In this document: positions 50,468-61,018 of the stretch, piece by piece
How positions within the stretch are numbered: position 1 is the stretch's first letter
How the letters are laid out: every line of letters starts with the position of its first letter
NCBI GenBank assembly: GCA_029204225.1
Contig: CM055095.1
Location: 26,088,503-26,152,502 of the forward strand
Reading direction: 5' to 3'
Length of the DNA: 64,000 nucleotides
Origin: Diphasiastrum complanatum
Taxonomy: Eukaryota; Streptophyta; Lycopodiopsida; Lycopodiales; Lycopodiaceae
Translations under genes and position numbers: made by a program
The notes under the pieces: generated by a model
The model's database searches: none
The model's input: the letters and a program-made list of their open reading frames with translations, nothing else
What the model was told of the DNA's origin: nothing

Positions 50468-50567
50468 GCATCGCAGCAAGTGCTTTGGGGGGAATTCATT
50501 AACTAGGTTTGTGATTTTGTTTTGAGCGATAGAGACAACGGATTAACAGAAGATGAATTATCGACAT

Positions 50568-51318
<751 letters not shown>

Positions 51319-51469
51319 GTTGTGCGCATCCGGACTGGCAGGCGTTTTTTCTTGGATCTGGACTAGAGTGTAGTGTGGATCGCGACTGGCAGACAGTTGT
51401 TGAAGAGGAGAAGAGTTGTTAAAGATCATGACCTGCATGCTGTTGAAAGTCGTTCTAATCACAGGAGCA

Positions 51470-51910
51470 TCATTCGGCGAGTAGCATTAGTGATCCTTGT
51501 TGCAGACCCATCATGTCACTCACCAGCTTGGCTGGGCCACAGAGAGCTCCCGCTATGACGTCGCTCTCCCCACTTATGTACTTTGAGATGTTGTGGATCA
51601 CTACATCTACTCCGAGCCTGATAGGAGAGAGCACCAGAGGAGCAAAGGTGTTGTCCACCACCACAGTGGCTCCCTTATTGTGGCCAATACTTGCGAGGGC
51701 GGGAATGTATGCCACAATAAGAGTATGATTCGACATTGTCTCGAAGTAAAGAACCTTTGTTGATGGGGTGAAGGCAAATTCCACTGCCTCTGGGAACTCT
51801 ATGTCTAGGAAAGTAGTCAAGATTCCGCACACACGGGGTGCACACACGGGGTAGGAAATTTGCCAAAAGCATGAGTGAAGAGCATGAGTGTCGCCATAGA
51901 GACGACTTGA
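51470..51910 (-). pseudogene. Methionine gamma-lyase-like fragment (Cys/Met metabolism PLP enzyme)
   Basis: The minus-strand frame reads SSRLYGDTHALHSCF, TKVLYFETMSNHTLIVAYIP, NKGATVVVDNTFAPLVLSP, IRLGVDVVIHNISKYISG, ESDVIAGALCG and LVSDMM...GSLMLLAE. This is the middle of the cystathionine gamma-synthase/methionine gamma-lyase family: Asp of VVVDNTFAP and the PLP-binding Lys in SISKxISG (here NISKYISG, codon ending about 51582) are kept. Normal enzymes are about 400-440 residues; only about 145 are here, with no N-terminal or C-terminal part and a stop straight after LMLLAE. A short 10-bp duplication (GCACACACGGGGT region, about 51828-51852) disturbs the text. Closest to plant methionine gamma-lyase by memory; cystathionine enzymes are the alternative. 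Confidence 0.82.
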
Positions 51911-53943
51911 GGCTTGAACATGACTCTGCTCTCTGAAATCAACGATTTGTTGCTCTGTAGATTCCACGATTTGCATTGGAATCCACGATTTGTTGTAGAG
52001 TGGTAACTGCCAGAAATGAATTTCAATAGTGAATACCAAACAGATCTACGTTCCTCTTGCTCTTTCGTAAAGTTATCTCAGTATGAGAGCTCAACATGTC
52101 CTACATTGAAGTTTGATTTATTTGCAACATAGATGTGTTCTTGGCTACCTCAAAAGGTGCGATTTGTAACAGCAGACATTGCCTTCATAAATGCGACTGG
52201 GAACAAATATTCTGCCTCGGAAATCAGCGATTGACTGGCCATAGAAACACGTTAGAAAATGGCAACATAAATGCCTTGGATGTCTACCACAAGGAGTAGA
52301 AGGTCTGCCACAGGGAGTACGACGATCTACCATAGCAAGTGAGATTATCAATTATGAATTTGTTGGCCATCAGAGCTTTGACCACTGTTTCAGCATTACG
52401 GACTAGGCAAAAATGTGTCTCTCTGTCAACGTTGGACACTAGCCTGTGTTAGTAGACAATAGTAATTCAATCCATTTTTTTATTGCTCTTCTTTGTTTTG
52501 GTATTGTGATTTTTCTCATCCCTTATGGGTTCTTCCTTGGACAAGGCTGTTGGAATTTGATGCTCAGCCTCAAATCCATTCAATAATGAGCATCCTGAAA
52601 ACCCAAAACAGAAGGCTCGAATTTCTAAGCAGAGGATCGAATATTCTAGAATTTTTTGATACTGGATTGACTCAAAAAATTCTATATTTTTTGAGTCATT
52701 GTACATTTTTCGATACTTGTAAAATTCGATATTGTCGGTCTAAAATTCGACAAAATGACTTCGCGTTGATGCATTAATTGTAATGAGGCGGTTGTAATAA
52801 CTACAACAAAAGGTAGTTGTAGATATTTTGTACGATATCAATCCTAGAATTTTCATCGGAAAACTTCTTCTGATTATTCAAGTTTTTGTAACCAGAGTTA
52901 TCACTCTCAACGACTATAAGCTGAAGTTATCACTTCAAGCATTGTACTCATTGTTTGATATTAATCAAAGTGCAAATTTTAGTCCCACCACTGTATCGTT
53001 TCATTGTGCATTTGTTTAAATCATTCAATTTGAAAATTCTGTTGTTGTTTGTGGCACTTCCGATGCTAACACGCACCCACTCGAGCTTCCGTTGACTAAT
53101 CTCTCGATTTCAAACAAGGGCTACTTTTAGTTTATGAATGAGCATCACCTACCGCCTGTCAACTTTTTATTAAGATACTCTCTGTGCTATTGTTGAACAT
53201 GGTTAAATTTTACTATGGTCGAGATGTATGAGATATGTTACATATTCTACATGCGAGATGTGTGAGATCAGTCACTATCCGAATCATCGGCCATCACTTA
53301 GATCGTCGGCGGCCACCTAAATCCGCACCATATTTGTGCGATCATTGGCCATGTGCGCATGTGTATGGGTGCATGGCATGCATCCTCCTTTCCTCACCCA
53401 TGCATACCACTTTCTTAACTAGAAATGATACTGAGGGGATGCATGTATGGGGAAAGTGCATATCCCCATAATTTGCACATTATGTGCATTGAGGGGTGGG
53501 CCCCACTAAATTCAAATATCTTTCTCTAAATTCAAATATTTGAAGTTTGAAGTTAAGGTTTTATTTTTTTCACACACTTCAAGGTGCTTTAAACTTTAGC
53601 CAATAATCTTCATTACATGGCTTTCTTATTTATTTTGAACTACCAAAGTTTTACCCATAAATCATGAACAAAAAAATTCTCTAGACTACCTTAAACTGTT
53701 TTTTTTTTTTTCAACCTCCCAAATATCTATCTTGGTCCCTTTTCAGGAATGTTTACTCACAAGCCCAAACTCACTAGCTTTAACTCCTAAATTGTAACCC
53801 ACAAGCTTTTATCCATGGGCCAAAAAATGCGCAGTTGAAAATAAAGGAGGGGGATGGGGTGAGGGGAGCAAAAGAGACAATAAAAAGAGAAAAATAAAGG
53901 GGGAGGGGGGGATTTGAAACACAAATGCGTGTATGTGCATACA

Positions 53944-53944
<1 letters not shown>
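51911..53944. other. Gene-free stretch
   Basis: No gene recognised. 52620-52760 repeats TTCGATA/GACTCAAAAAATT words like array B at 54.3 kb. At 53265-53330 there is a piece matching (reverse complement) the GGCCGAT...GTGACCGATGATTTGG text of the dispersed repeat near 54925. 53365-53450 carries the GCATGCATCCTCCT / GGGGATGCATGTATGGGG palindromic text also seen near 44440. Confidence 0.45.
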
Positions 53945-54029
<85 letters not shown>

Positions 54030-54143
54030 ACGTGTGCGTTCGTTGTGTGTGTGTGTGTGAGAGAGCTTTTTTCGACGCATCGAATGCGTGTGCGCGCACA
54101 CACACACACGCACACGCGCACACACACACACACACACACACAT
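53945..54143. repeat. (GT)n tract and inverted (CA)n tract
   Basis: (GT)n at 53945-54060 with a few interruptions and (CA)n at about 54096-54143; the two face each other around 35 bp and can form a long hairpin. All Cys/Val or His/Thr-rich frames here are repeat artefacts. Confidence 0.95.
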
Positions 54144-54149
54144 CTATAT

Positions 54150-54275
54150 AGTATAAAACTAGTTTAGAGAGTGTGTGTGTATTTTGCTGTAAAAAATGTC
54201 ACACTGTATCACCAAAAATGTCATTCTCTGCCCGCAAAAAATGTCACCAATTTGCAACAGAAAAGCTAAAAAAAC
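54150..54275. repeat. Inverted copy of the sequence at 58550-58650
   Basis: The reverse complement of this stretch (TTGGTGACATTTTTTGCGGG, then AATGACATTTTTGGTGATAC, then CACACTCTCTA) lines up with 58565-58648 (GGGTGACATTTTTCACGGGC, GTGACATTTCTGGTGGCAC, GACACTCTCTCTCTA). Both lie beside CA/TA microsatellites. The pair brackets 4.4 kb and could be the ends of one element or two opposed copies. Confidence 0.65.
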
Positions 54276-54289
54276 GTTTGAAAAAAAAA

Positions 54290-54760
54290 GGTATATAGAT
54301 AAACTAAAAAATTTTGAGCAAAAGATCGAAAAAATCTAGTATCGAATTTTTTTGACCCAATGATCGAAATCCAGAATCAAAATTTTTTGATACCAAATCG
54401 ACTCAAAAAATCTGTAATTTTTCGATACCCAAAATCACCCATAATCATAAATTTTGGATGCGGGATCGACTCAAAAAATCAGAATTTTCCAATACCCAAA
54501 ATCAAAAAATTTCGATTCGGAATTAACTCAAAAAATTTGTAATTTTTCGACACCCAAACCCAAAATTTTTCGATACCCAAAATCAGAATTTTTCGATACG
54601 GGATCGACTTAGAAATTCTTTTGATACCAAAAATAAAAATATTTCGATACCTAATTTCAAAAAATTGCGATACCCAAAATCAGACTTTTTTGATACCCAA
54701 TCGAAGTTTTTCAATCCGAGATCGAGAAATCAGATATTTTTTATACCCAAAATCATATGT
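54290..54760. repeat. Short-unit array B
   Basis: Degenerate tandem units of about 20-45 bp based on TTTTTCGATACCCAAAATCA and GGGATCGACTCAAAAAATC. Confidence 0.85.
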
Positions 54761-54960
54761 CCACCCGCCCTCGCCGTACTTCGGCCACGTACATACACAC
54801 ACATACATCGGCCACGACCATCAGATTTCCTCTTAAACCATCGCTGCTCGTCCGTCAACGATGGGCACTCTTTATATATATATTTGTAAAAAGAGTGTCC
54901 GTCATTGACGGGCAATGGAGGCCGATCTAGGTGGTGACCGATGATTTGGATTATGGCCAA
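54755..54960. repeat. Dispersed terminus repeat, two opposed copies around (TA)n
   Basis: Left part (54765-54875) is the reverse complement of the 39064-39170 repeat (CTTCGGCCACGTACATACAC, ACGATGGGCACTCTTTA). Right part (54890-54960) is in plus orientation (AAAAAGAGTGTCCGTCATTG, GACGGGCAATGG). They meet head to head at ATATATATATTTG. Confidence 0.8.
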
Positions 54961-54984
54961 TCTCGCACAGCTCGCATCTCAAAT

Positions 54985-55680
54985 ATCTAACATTCGAGTC
55001 TTTGGAAAAATTCAAGTCTTTGAAAAACTTCGAATCTTGGAAAAAATTGAGTCTTTGGAAAAATTCGAGTCTCTTGAGAAATTCGACTTGACAATACAAA
55101 GGGCCCTTCGATCTTTCGGAAAAATTTGAGTTGGCAGTTCAAGTCTTTGAAAAAATTCGAGTCTTTGAAAATATTCGATGTTTCGAAAAATTTCAAGTCT
55201 TTCAAAAAATTTGAGTCATTTGAATAATTCGATCTGTTGAAAAATTTCGAGTCTATGAAAAATTCGAATTATTGGAGAAATTCAAATCACTAAAAAATTT
55301 GAGTCATTGGAAAAATTCGATCATCTGAAAAAATTCGAGTCTATGGTAAAATTCGATCCTTTGGAAAAATTTGAGTCGTTGGAAAAATTCGAATCTTTTT
55401 AAAAATTTGAGTCGACCAAAAAATTCGTACTACTCCCAAAATTCCAGTCTATCCAAAACTTTGAGTCTTCAAAAATTCGGGTCGTTCAAAAATTCGAGTC
55501 TTTCCTAAACTTCGAGCCTTCGAAAAAATTTGAGTCTTTTGAACAATTCAAGTCCCTGGAAAAATTTGAGTCTTTTCTAAAAAAAATTCGAGTCGTTCCA
55601 AAAATTCGAGTCTTTGAAAAGATTCGACTCGTTCCAAAAATTTGAGTCTTTCAAAAAATTTGAGTGTTCGGAAAAATTCA
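54985..55680. repeat. Short-unit array C
   Basis: About 0.7 kb of degenerate tandem units of about 20-24 bp around AATTCGAGTCTTTGGAAAAA, with TTCGAGTC / TTTGAGTC words recurring roughly thirty times. Frames across it read as Lys/Phe/Glu-rich repeats and are not genes. Confidence 0.88.
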
Positions 55681-56244
55681 ACCCCAATAGCCTCCTATAC
55701 TCCACCCCATTTCTTTTCTCCTCTAGCCCACTCACACTTACACACACACATTCATAGTGAAAGAAAGAACAAACATGTGGATTTCAATTCTAGATTTTGA
55801 AAAGCTCATTATATAGTTTCAAGCGCAAGATGATATTATTTGAGGATTTAGAATGGTATGTTCACATTAGTTCTTTTGTATCCTTGTAGAAATTGACATG
55901 TTTATGCATCTCCTACGTGCATCAATGTTTGAAAGGCATGTGTAACTAACAAATGGGCCTTAAAATTGAATCGGATTGTAGCTTATTGTCATTTGCAATT
56001 ATATATAACCTTGGTCAAAATCACTTGGAGGTAGATAATAGAATAATGTAATTTTAAAGCTTAAGAAGAATGACGTATAACATATAGGACAATATATACT
56101 AATTTTATTACTTCCCTTGTTATGGGTACTTTGTAGACATTGATAGCGATGTGTTTAAACGTCCTACGGGTACGTCCTAGATGTTGATACCTCTCTCTCT
56201 CTCTCTTGTATGTGATATTTGCTAGTAAATTTCAATTTCAATTT

Positions 56245-56248
<4 letters not shown>
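55681..56248. other. No gene seen
   Basis: AT-rich unique-looking sequence between array C and the CT tract; contains a short (CT)8 run at about 56190-56206. Confidence 0.4.
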
Positions 56249-56335
<87 letters not shown>

Positions 56336-56458
56336 ATGATATTAAAATCACAGTAAGGCTCTCTTGGATTTTTACAATTTGTTTCTATGGAAGGCTCTCT
56401 TGGATTCTTATAATTTGTTTCTATGGAACTCGCATAAAAAATTATTTACCTGAGCAGG

Positions 56459-56535
<77 letters not shown>
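56249..56535. repeat. (CT)42 and (GA)37 tracts facing each other
   Basis: (CT)n 56249-56332 and (GA)n 56461-56535 are complementary and enclose 128 bp. The spacer includes a tandem pair of 37-bp units (AAGGCTCTCTTGGATT.TTA, 56355-56427). Together they can fold into a hairpin with a stem of about 75 bp. Confidence 0.95.
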
Positions 56536-56538
<3 letters not shown>

Positions 56539-58200
56539 TTGATTAGCATCATATTCATCAAAACCATTATCTTCAAAATTTATTTTTGGAGAATCGTCTC
56601 CTATATTCACATTATAAATAACATGTAATAAAAATATGCAACAATACCAAATAAGCATAGGGAGTGCAATAACTATCTTGGATAGTTTCAAGAAGCTCAG
56701 AAAGGAGAAAAACATGATGCAAATTATACAATGGTTGAATGCAAATCTTCAAGGAGCGCCTGTGTTTTGAGGGGATGCAAACCTCGGGTCATTGGGAGTT
56801 CTTGGTTGAATTCTTAAGGAGCGCTTGTGTTTTGCGAAGATCAAATCTCAAGTCATTTGGAGCTGTAGGTTGAATGCTCATGAATTAGCATATCTATCCA
56901 ACATTGCTAAAACATAGATAAGGAAGTGAGTTGTTTTCTTTTGGGGCTTCATAAGGTGCAGACCTACATCTCCTCCATCATTTAATAGTAATGGTATTGA
57001 TAAGAAATGATAAGCTCTAACAAAGGAACTCCTTACTTTCATAAGCAAAAGAAAGGCCTATCTAGCATCATTTCAACCAAGACATGCATTCCATGTTGAA
57101 CAGTAGAACATCATGTATCAATGGCAGTCTGCTTTGACCAACATATCATTGTATAGCATAATAATCTCACCATTGCAAGTTTATGACAATAACAAACCCC
57201 GTCGTTATAACATCAATGCACAATCTACATGTGAAGAAAACCGATAGGATCCAGCGATAGGCTTCACGCTTGTCACTTTTCATATTTGAAATCGAGTCGG
57301 ATTGGCTTTGGGCTATAACATATCTCCTGTCATGGCCTTACAGCAAGCAACACCTAAACTTGAATAGAATCAGGCCTCCAGAATACAAAAGCAGCGACTG
57401 CCATCTGTATCTCCTGCGCATCAGAGGCCACCATGATGAATCCAATCCAGTTCGATTCTTGGCTTCGGCCAGCAAGATCTTGAGCCACGGATTTAGGGCA
57501 ACCTATTGTAGTTGATACCTGAAAAGTCGATCAGGCCGCATACCCATAGCTATAATCATAGATGAAATTGCAGCAGACTAATAATAAAAGCAGTGGATCA
57601 AGCTAAAAGGAGTAAAGGCATGAGTACGTCACAGTGGTTCACAATGCTAGGTATACACGACAGTGTGAAAGTTGCTTGTAGAATGGAAGAGATGGTGAAC
57701 TATAGTGCTTGCCTTTGGTGAGGGGTAGACAGTGAATCCAAGCTTGGATTTCTTTCCAAAATAGATAGAGAATCGCTCCAACAAAATTGACCCTAATCCA
57801 GAGCCTGTTTTTTCCACCAACAGCGTTGAAGATCAAAAAGCCCTACAATCTAGAGCAGTTATCTGCAAGCTTTCTCACACGATCCATGCAGCAATCCACT
57901 ATCTCCTTTCCAACTGCACCGTCATGCCATCATTTTAGAAATGTAAATCCACATCTATATCAGATCCTTGTGTGCTAACAGAGGTGCTGCGGCATCAATT
58001 ATGATAGATGCTACACACATTGATGAGGAATATTCACATAAGCGGTATCTAAGCAAGAAGGCATATCCTCCTGCATAGCAGTCGGTGTGCTGATGAACAA
58101 GAATGTAGCACTCAGACTCCGTCCCATTCTGAGTGAAGATCAAAGGCAAGGGACCGAGAATCCTACACACACTCCATCGCGATACCACCACTGCCAAAGG
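56536..58200. other. Gene-free stretch with possible coding scraps
   Basis: No complete gene. On the minus strand of 57380-57530 a frame reads CPKSVAQDLAGRSQESNWIG and then FIMVASDAQEIQMAVAAF before a stop; protein-like but unidentified. Imperfect tandem text occurs at 56750-56880 (GGAGCGC.TGTGTTTTG ... AAATC.TCA.GTCATT). Confidence 0.35.
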
Positions 58201-58217
58201 ATCCCAATAGGTGCAGT

Positions 58218-58315
58218 ATATTTTGCGTTGAATCCAATAGGCATCAATATCTTGCACGTTCAGCCCTTGATCAGCCTCTTGCATCTCTTCATTACGAGCA
58301 CCAAACTGGAATGTG
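58218..58315 (-). pseudogene. Short BRR2-like helicase fragment
   Basis: Minus-strand text FGARNEEMQEADQGLNVQDI followed by DAYWIQRKI resembles the N-terminal region of the spliceosomal helicase BRR2 (pattern L.V.DIDAYWLQRKIS). The frame stays open to the left down to about 57955 but no longer resembles BRR2. If right, it is a captured exon or pseudogene scrap of about 30 codons out of a protein of more than 2,000 residues. Confidence 0.4.
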
Positions 58316-58656
58316 CACGCTACTCATACTGCTTGAAGCGAGCGTGAGCTTCTACACCTCCTCCCACATGCGCCATCTTTCTTCCTTCATCCTCCGCAGA
58401 GAATGTCACCCCAGTTAGAGAGTAAGAGAGAGCGCGCGCTCTCGGGGCAAATAAAATTTCAAATATACTTATGTGTGCGTGCGTCGAAAAGAAAACAAAA
58501 AGTTGTTATTTTTTTTATCCTGTTTTTTAAAACATATTGTAGCTTTTTTCTTTGTAAAATGGGTGACATTTTTCACGGGCAGTGTTGTGACATTTCTGGT
58601 GGCACAGGGTTAATTTTTTTTACGGCAACCCTGACACTCTCTCTCTAAAATATCTT

Positions 58657-58660
<4 letters not shown>

Positions 58661-58714
<54 letters not shown>

Positions 58715-58715
58715 T

Positions 58716-58785
<70 letters not shown>
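58661..58785. repeat. (CA)25-(TA)n compound microsatellite
   Basis: CA tract 58661-58710, then TACATA and TA-rich tract to 58785, ending at ACTAG. Confidence 0.96.
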
Positions 58786-58880
58786 TAGTAAAGAGTGCTC
58801 GTCGTTGACGAGCACTCTTTTGGTCAGGCGGTCGACGATCTGGGTGACAGCTGGTATAGGAGGAAAGCCGATGGTCGTTA
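58786..58880 (+). repeat. Dispersed terminus repeat, copy with perfect hairpin
   Basis: ACTAGT is followed by AAAGAGTGCTCGTC, loop GTT, GACGAGCACTCTTT: a perfect 14-bp stem. Then ATAGGAGGAAAGCCGATGGT, as at 39115 and (inverted) 54810. See the matching finding for the Helitron-end hypothesis. Confidence 0.85.
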
Positions 58881-58919
58881 CTGCTTTTGATAATAATTAA
58901 TGTCTGATAAGGTCTGTTC

Positions 58920-60553
58920 AAATGTGATATTCGGTCTCAAAGAGCCAATATCTGAAACAATCACATACTGCTTTTTATCTTTTGGTTTGAAATCAACAAG
59001 AACTCTAGATAACTGAGAATTAGTTGGTAAATCTTCATCCTTTTCTGTACTGGACTGGAGTTAATTTCGTTGTCGATTAAAGCTTTTGCTTTTTCAAATA
59101 CATCCTTTTGAAATAATTTTGCAGCATTCTGGTTGTAATCAGAATCATCTTTCAGATCTTCCTTGGTAATAGATTTATTCACCTTTGGCTACTTCGTAGG
59201 ATGTTTTTTTCTTCTAGGTTTTAGCAAAGCTCTCTTTCAATAATTTCAAAGAATTTAAAGAGCTCTATGTCAAAACTTTGAGAACATCATCTAGATCACT
59301 CGGCCAAGTCGTGTCGGTAGTCAAGAGAATTTCTTTTGTTAGAGCACCCAATTCTCTGAACAACTACATCGTCCTGCTTCAGCTTTGAATCAACTTCTGC
59401 AACAGGAGTCTGAACATCTTATACATGATCTTTGGGTTGGTAGGCTTTGGACATTCTGCAGTAGTGTGCCCTTCTGCTGAACAATTTGAACACATAGGAA
59501 CAAAGCTGAATGGTCGACGTGGTTCTAGGCAATTGGGTGAATAGGGGCCTTGAGCGCCACAATTATAATAGCTACTTGTGACTCGCTTCGGCGGTAGGTT
59601 TGCAGGTGCATAAATAGTCTTCTGATTTTGACTTACAATCTGGGAAGGTACAAATCATTTTGATGCAAACTTCGGCTTTGATTGTACACCTGAGCTAGTT
59701 TGTAGCCCTTGTATATAATGGCAATGCTCTTTTGGATCTACTTCATAGACATATAAAACATCTCTTGAAGAACCTTCCACATAAGATACCCTTACATTCG
59801 TTATTGGTGTGGCCTGAAGAACCGCACTTAGTGCTCCAGACACTAGGATTGGAGGTTGGAGCTTTATGTCATTTATCCGACACTTTAGATATTTGAACCT
59901 TTAAATCCTGAATCTGCTTCAACAAATCGACAGTATTTTGCTTCCACACTTTATTGGTCTTAGTAGGTAGATCCTTGTAAGGCTTTATTTTCTTCTTCGT
60001 TTTTCTTTCCGTCTGATGGTCTTTCTCGTCTTCTGAAGAATCATAACTCTCAGTGTCCGATTTGTCACTTGAACTGGTTGACTTCGAACTATTTGAAGAA
60101 TCCTTCTCAGAGCTCGAATCTTCAGATGTTTTTGACGATTTCCTTTTTTTCTTGTGGCTAGAACAACGTTTCCTCAGGACTTTTTGACATTTCACAATTT
60201 CTAGCTATTGCAATCACTTCGTCTAAGCTATTCATGGAACCTTGTCTGCAATATCAATCTATCTTTGACGACAGACCTGCAGGAACCATTTGATTTGCAT
60301 GGCAATAGGATATATACCAACTAGTTTTTCAATTAAGTTCTTTACCTTCCAGGTATATCGTCTCAAAGATTCCTTCTCCTTCTTTTGCATTGAGTTTAAT
60401 AGTGCCATCACTCTAGTTGAATAATAGATCTCACAAAATTGGTTCAGAAAGACTTCTTTTAACTGCTCCCAGGTGGTGATAGTGGTATGGTCCATTTTGT
60501 AAAAGTCGCCTCCTCTAGATCCTGCTTACAAGACAAAACAATAGAGAACACAT
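58920..60553 (-). pseudogene. Degraded Ty3/Gypsy gag, minus strand
   Basis: Right to left: FYKMDHTTITTWEQLKEVFL followed by NQF and KKEKESLRRYTWKVKNLIEK (60259-60520) is the core of a Gypsy Gag (W..LK..F...F, ESLR.Y). Next is a Ser/Asp/Lys-rich linker (59869-60195), then YYNCGAQGPYSPNC, a zinc knuckle with Cys1 and His replaced, and CSNCSAEGHTTAEC, an intact CX2CX4HX4C knuckle (about 59445-59585). Protease or later text is not identified. Several frameshifts and stops divide the frames. On its 5' side it is interrupted by the LTR at 60554. Confidence 0.75.
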
Positions 60554-61018
60554 TGTTGGAGAAACCTCCCAACCAAATAGAAGCAACCAATCAATCTCTA
60601 GAAGCTTCACCCCCAAGCCAAGGAATAGGAAGCATGAGAGTAGAGAGAGATTTTGGCAATGAATCAATCAAATGATGGAGTAGTGGGGCGTGTTTGGCCT
60701 CCTTATATAAGCTCTAGAACCCCCTGTGCATATAGTCATGCAAGGTCTTAACTCCCCTGTACGTAGATTCCACTATACATAAAATCTCTATACATGGATT
60801 CTCTATACATAGATTGCTATTGATACTCTACACATGCATATATGGTCCCAAACCTTGTACTAACTCCAATTAGTGTATTTGGGCCTCACAAGGTTATTAA
60901 TTATTTGCAGGTCACATCCAGTATGATGTGGCATAACTAATAAGCTTGATTCACTGGAGTACCGGGTATCCAAGTCTAAGACTATACCGAATCCTATAAA
61001 TAGGATGTGAGCATGACA
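60554..61018 (-). repeat. 3' LTR of a minus-strand LTR retrotransposon (465 bp)
   Basis: On the minus strand it starts TGTCATGCTCACATCC directly after the purine-rich AAGGGGAGAAGAA and ends CTCCAACA, with a TATA-like CTTATATAAGGAGG (complement of about 60700-60715). The body side is to the right; the left neighbour is Gypsy gag sequence, so this element inserted into that gag. CACAT (60549-60553) would be the target duplication; the partner is outside the window. Repeated CTATACATAGATT words occur within it (60770-60815). Confidence 0.7.

Noticed and set aside
51470-52039. Complete 189-residue enzyme on the minus strand
   Set aside because: The first 44 residues have no family similarity and essential N- and C-terminal parts are absent.
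53780-54167. Cys/Val and His/Thr-rich frames
   Set aside because: Translations of (GT)n and (CA)n tracts.
54985-55680. CRISPR-like or coding repeat in array C
   Set aside because: Units are degenerate throughout, with no conserved repeat-spacer alternation, and the frames are low complexity.
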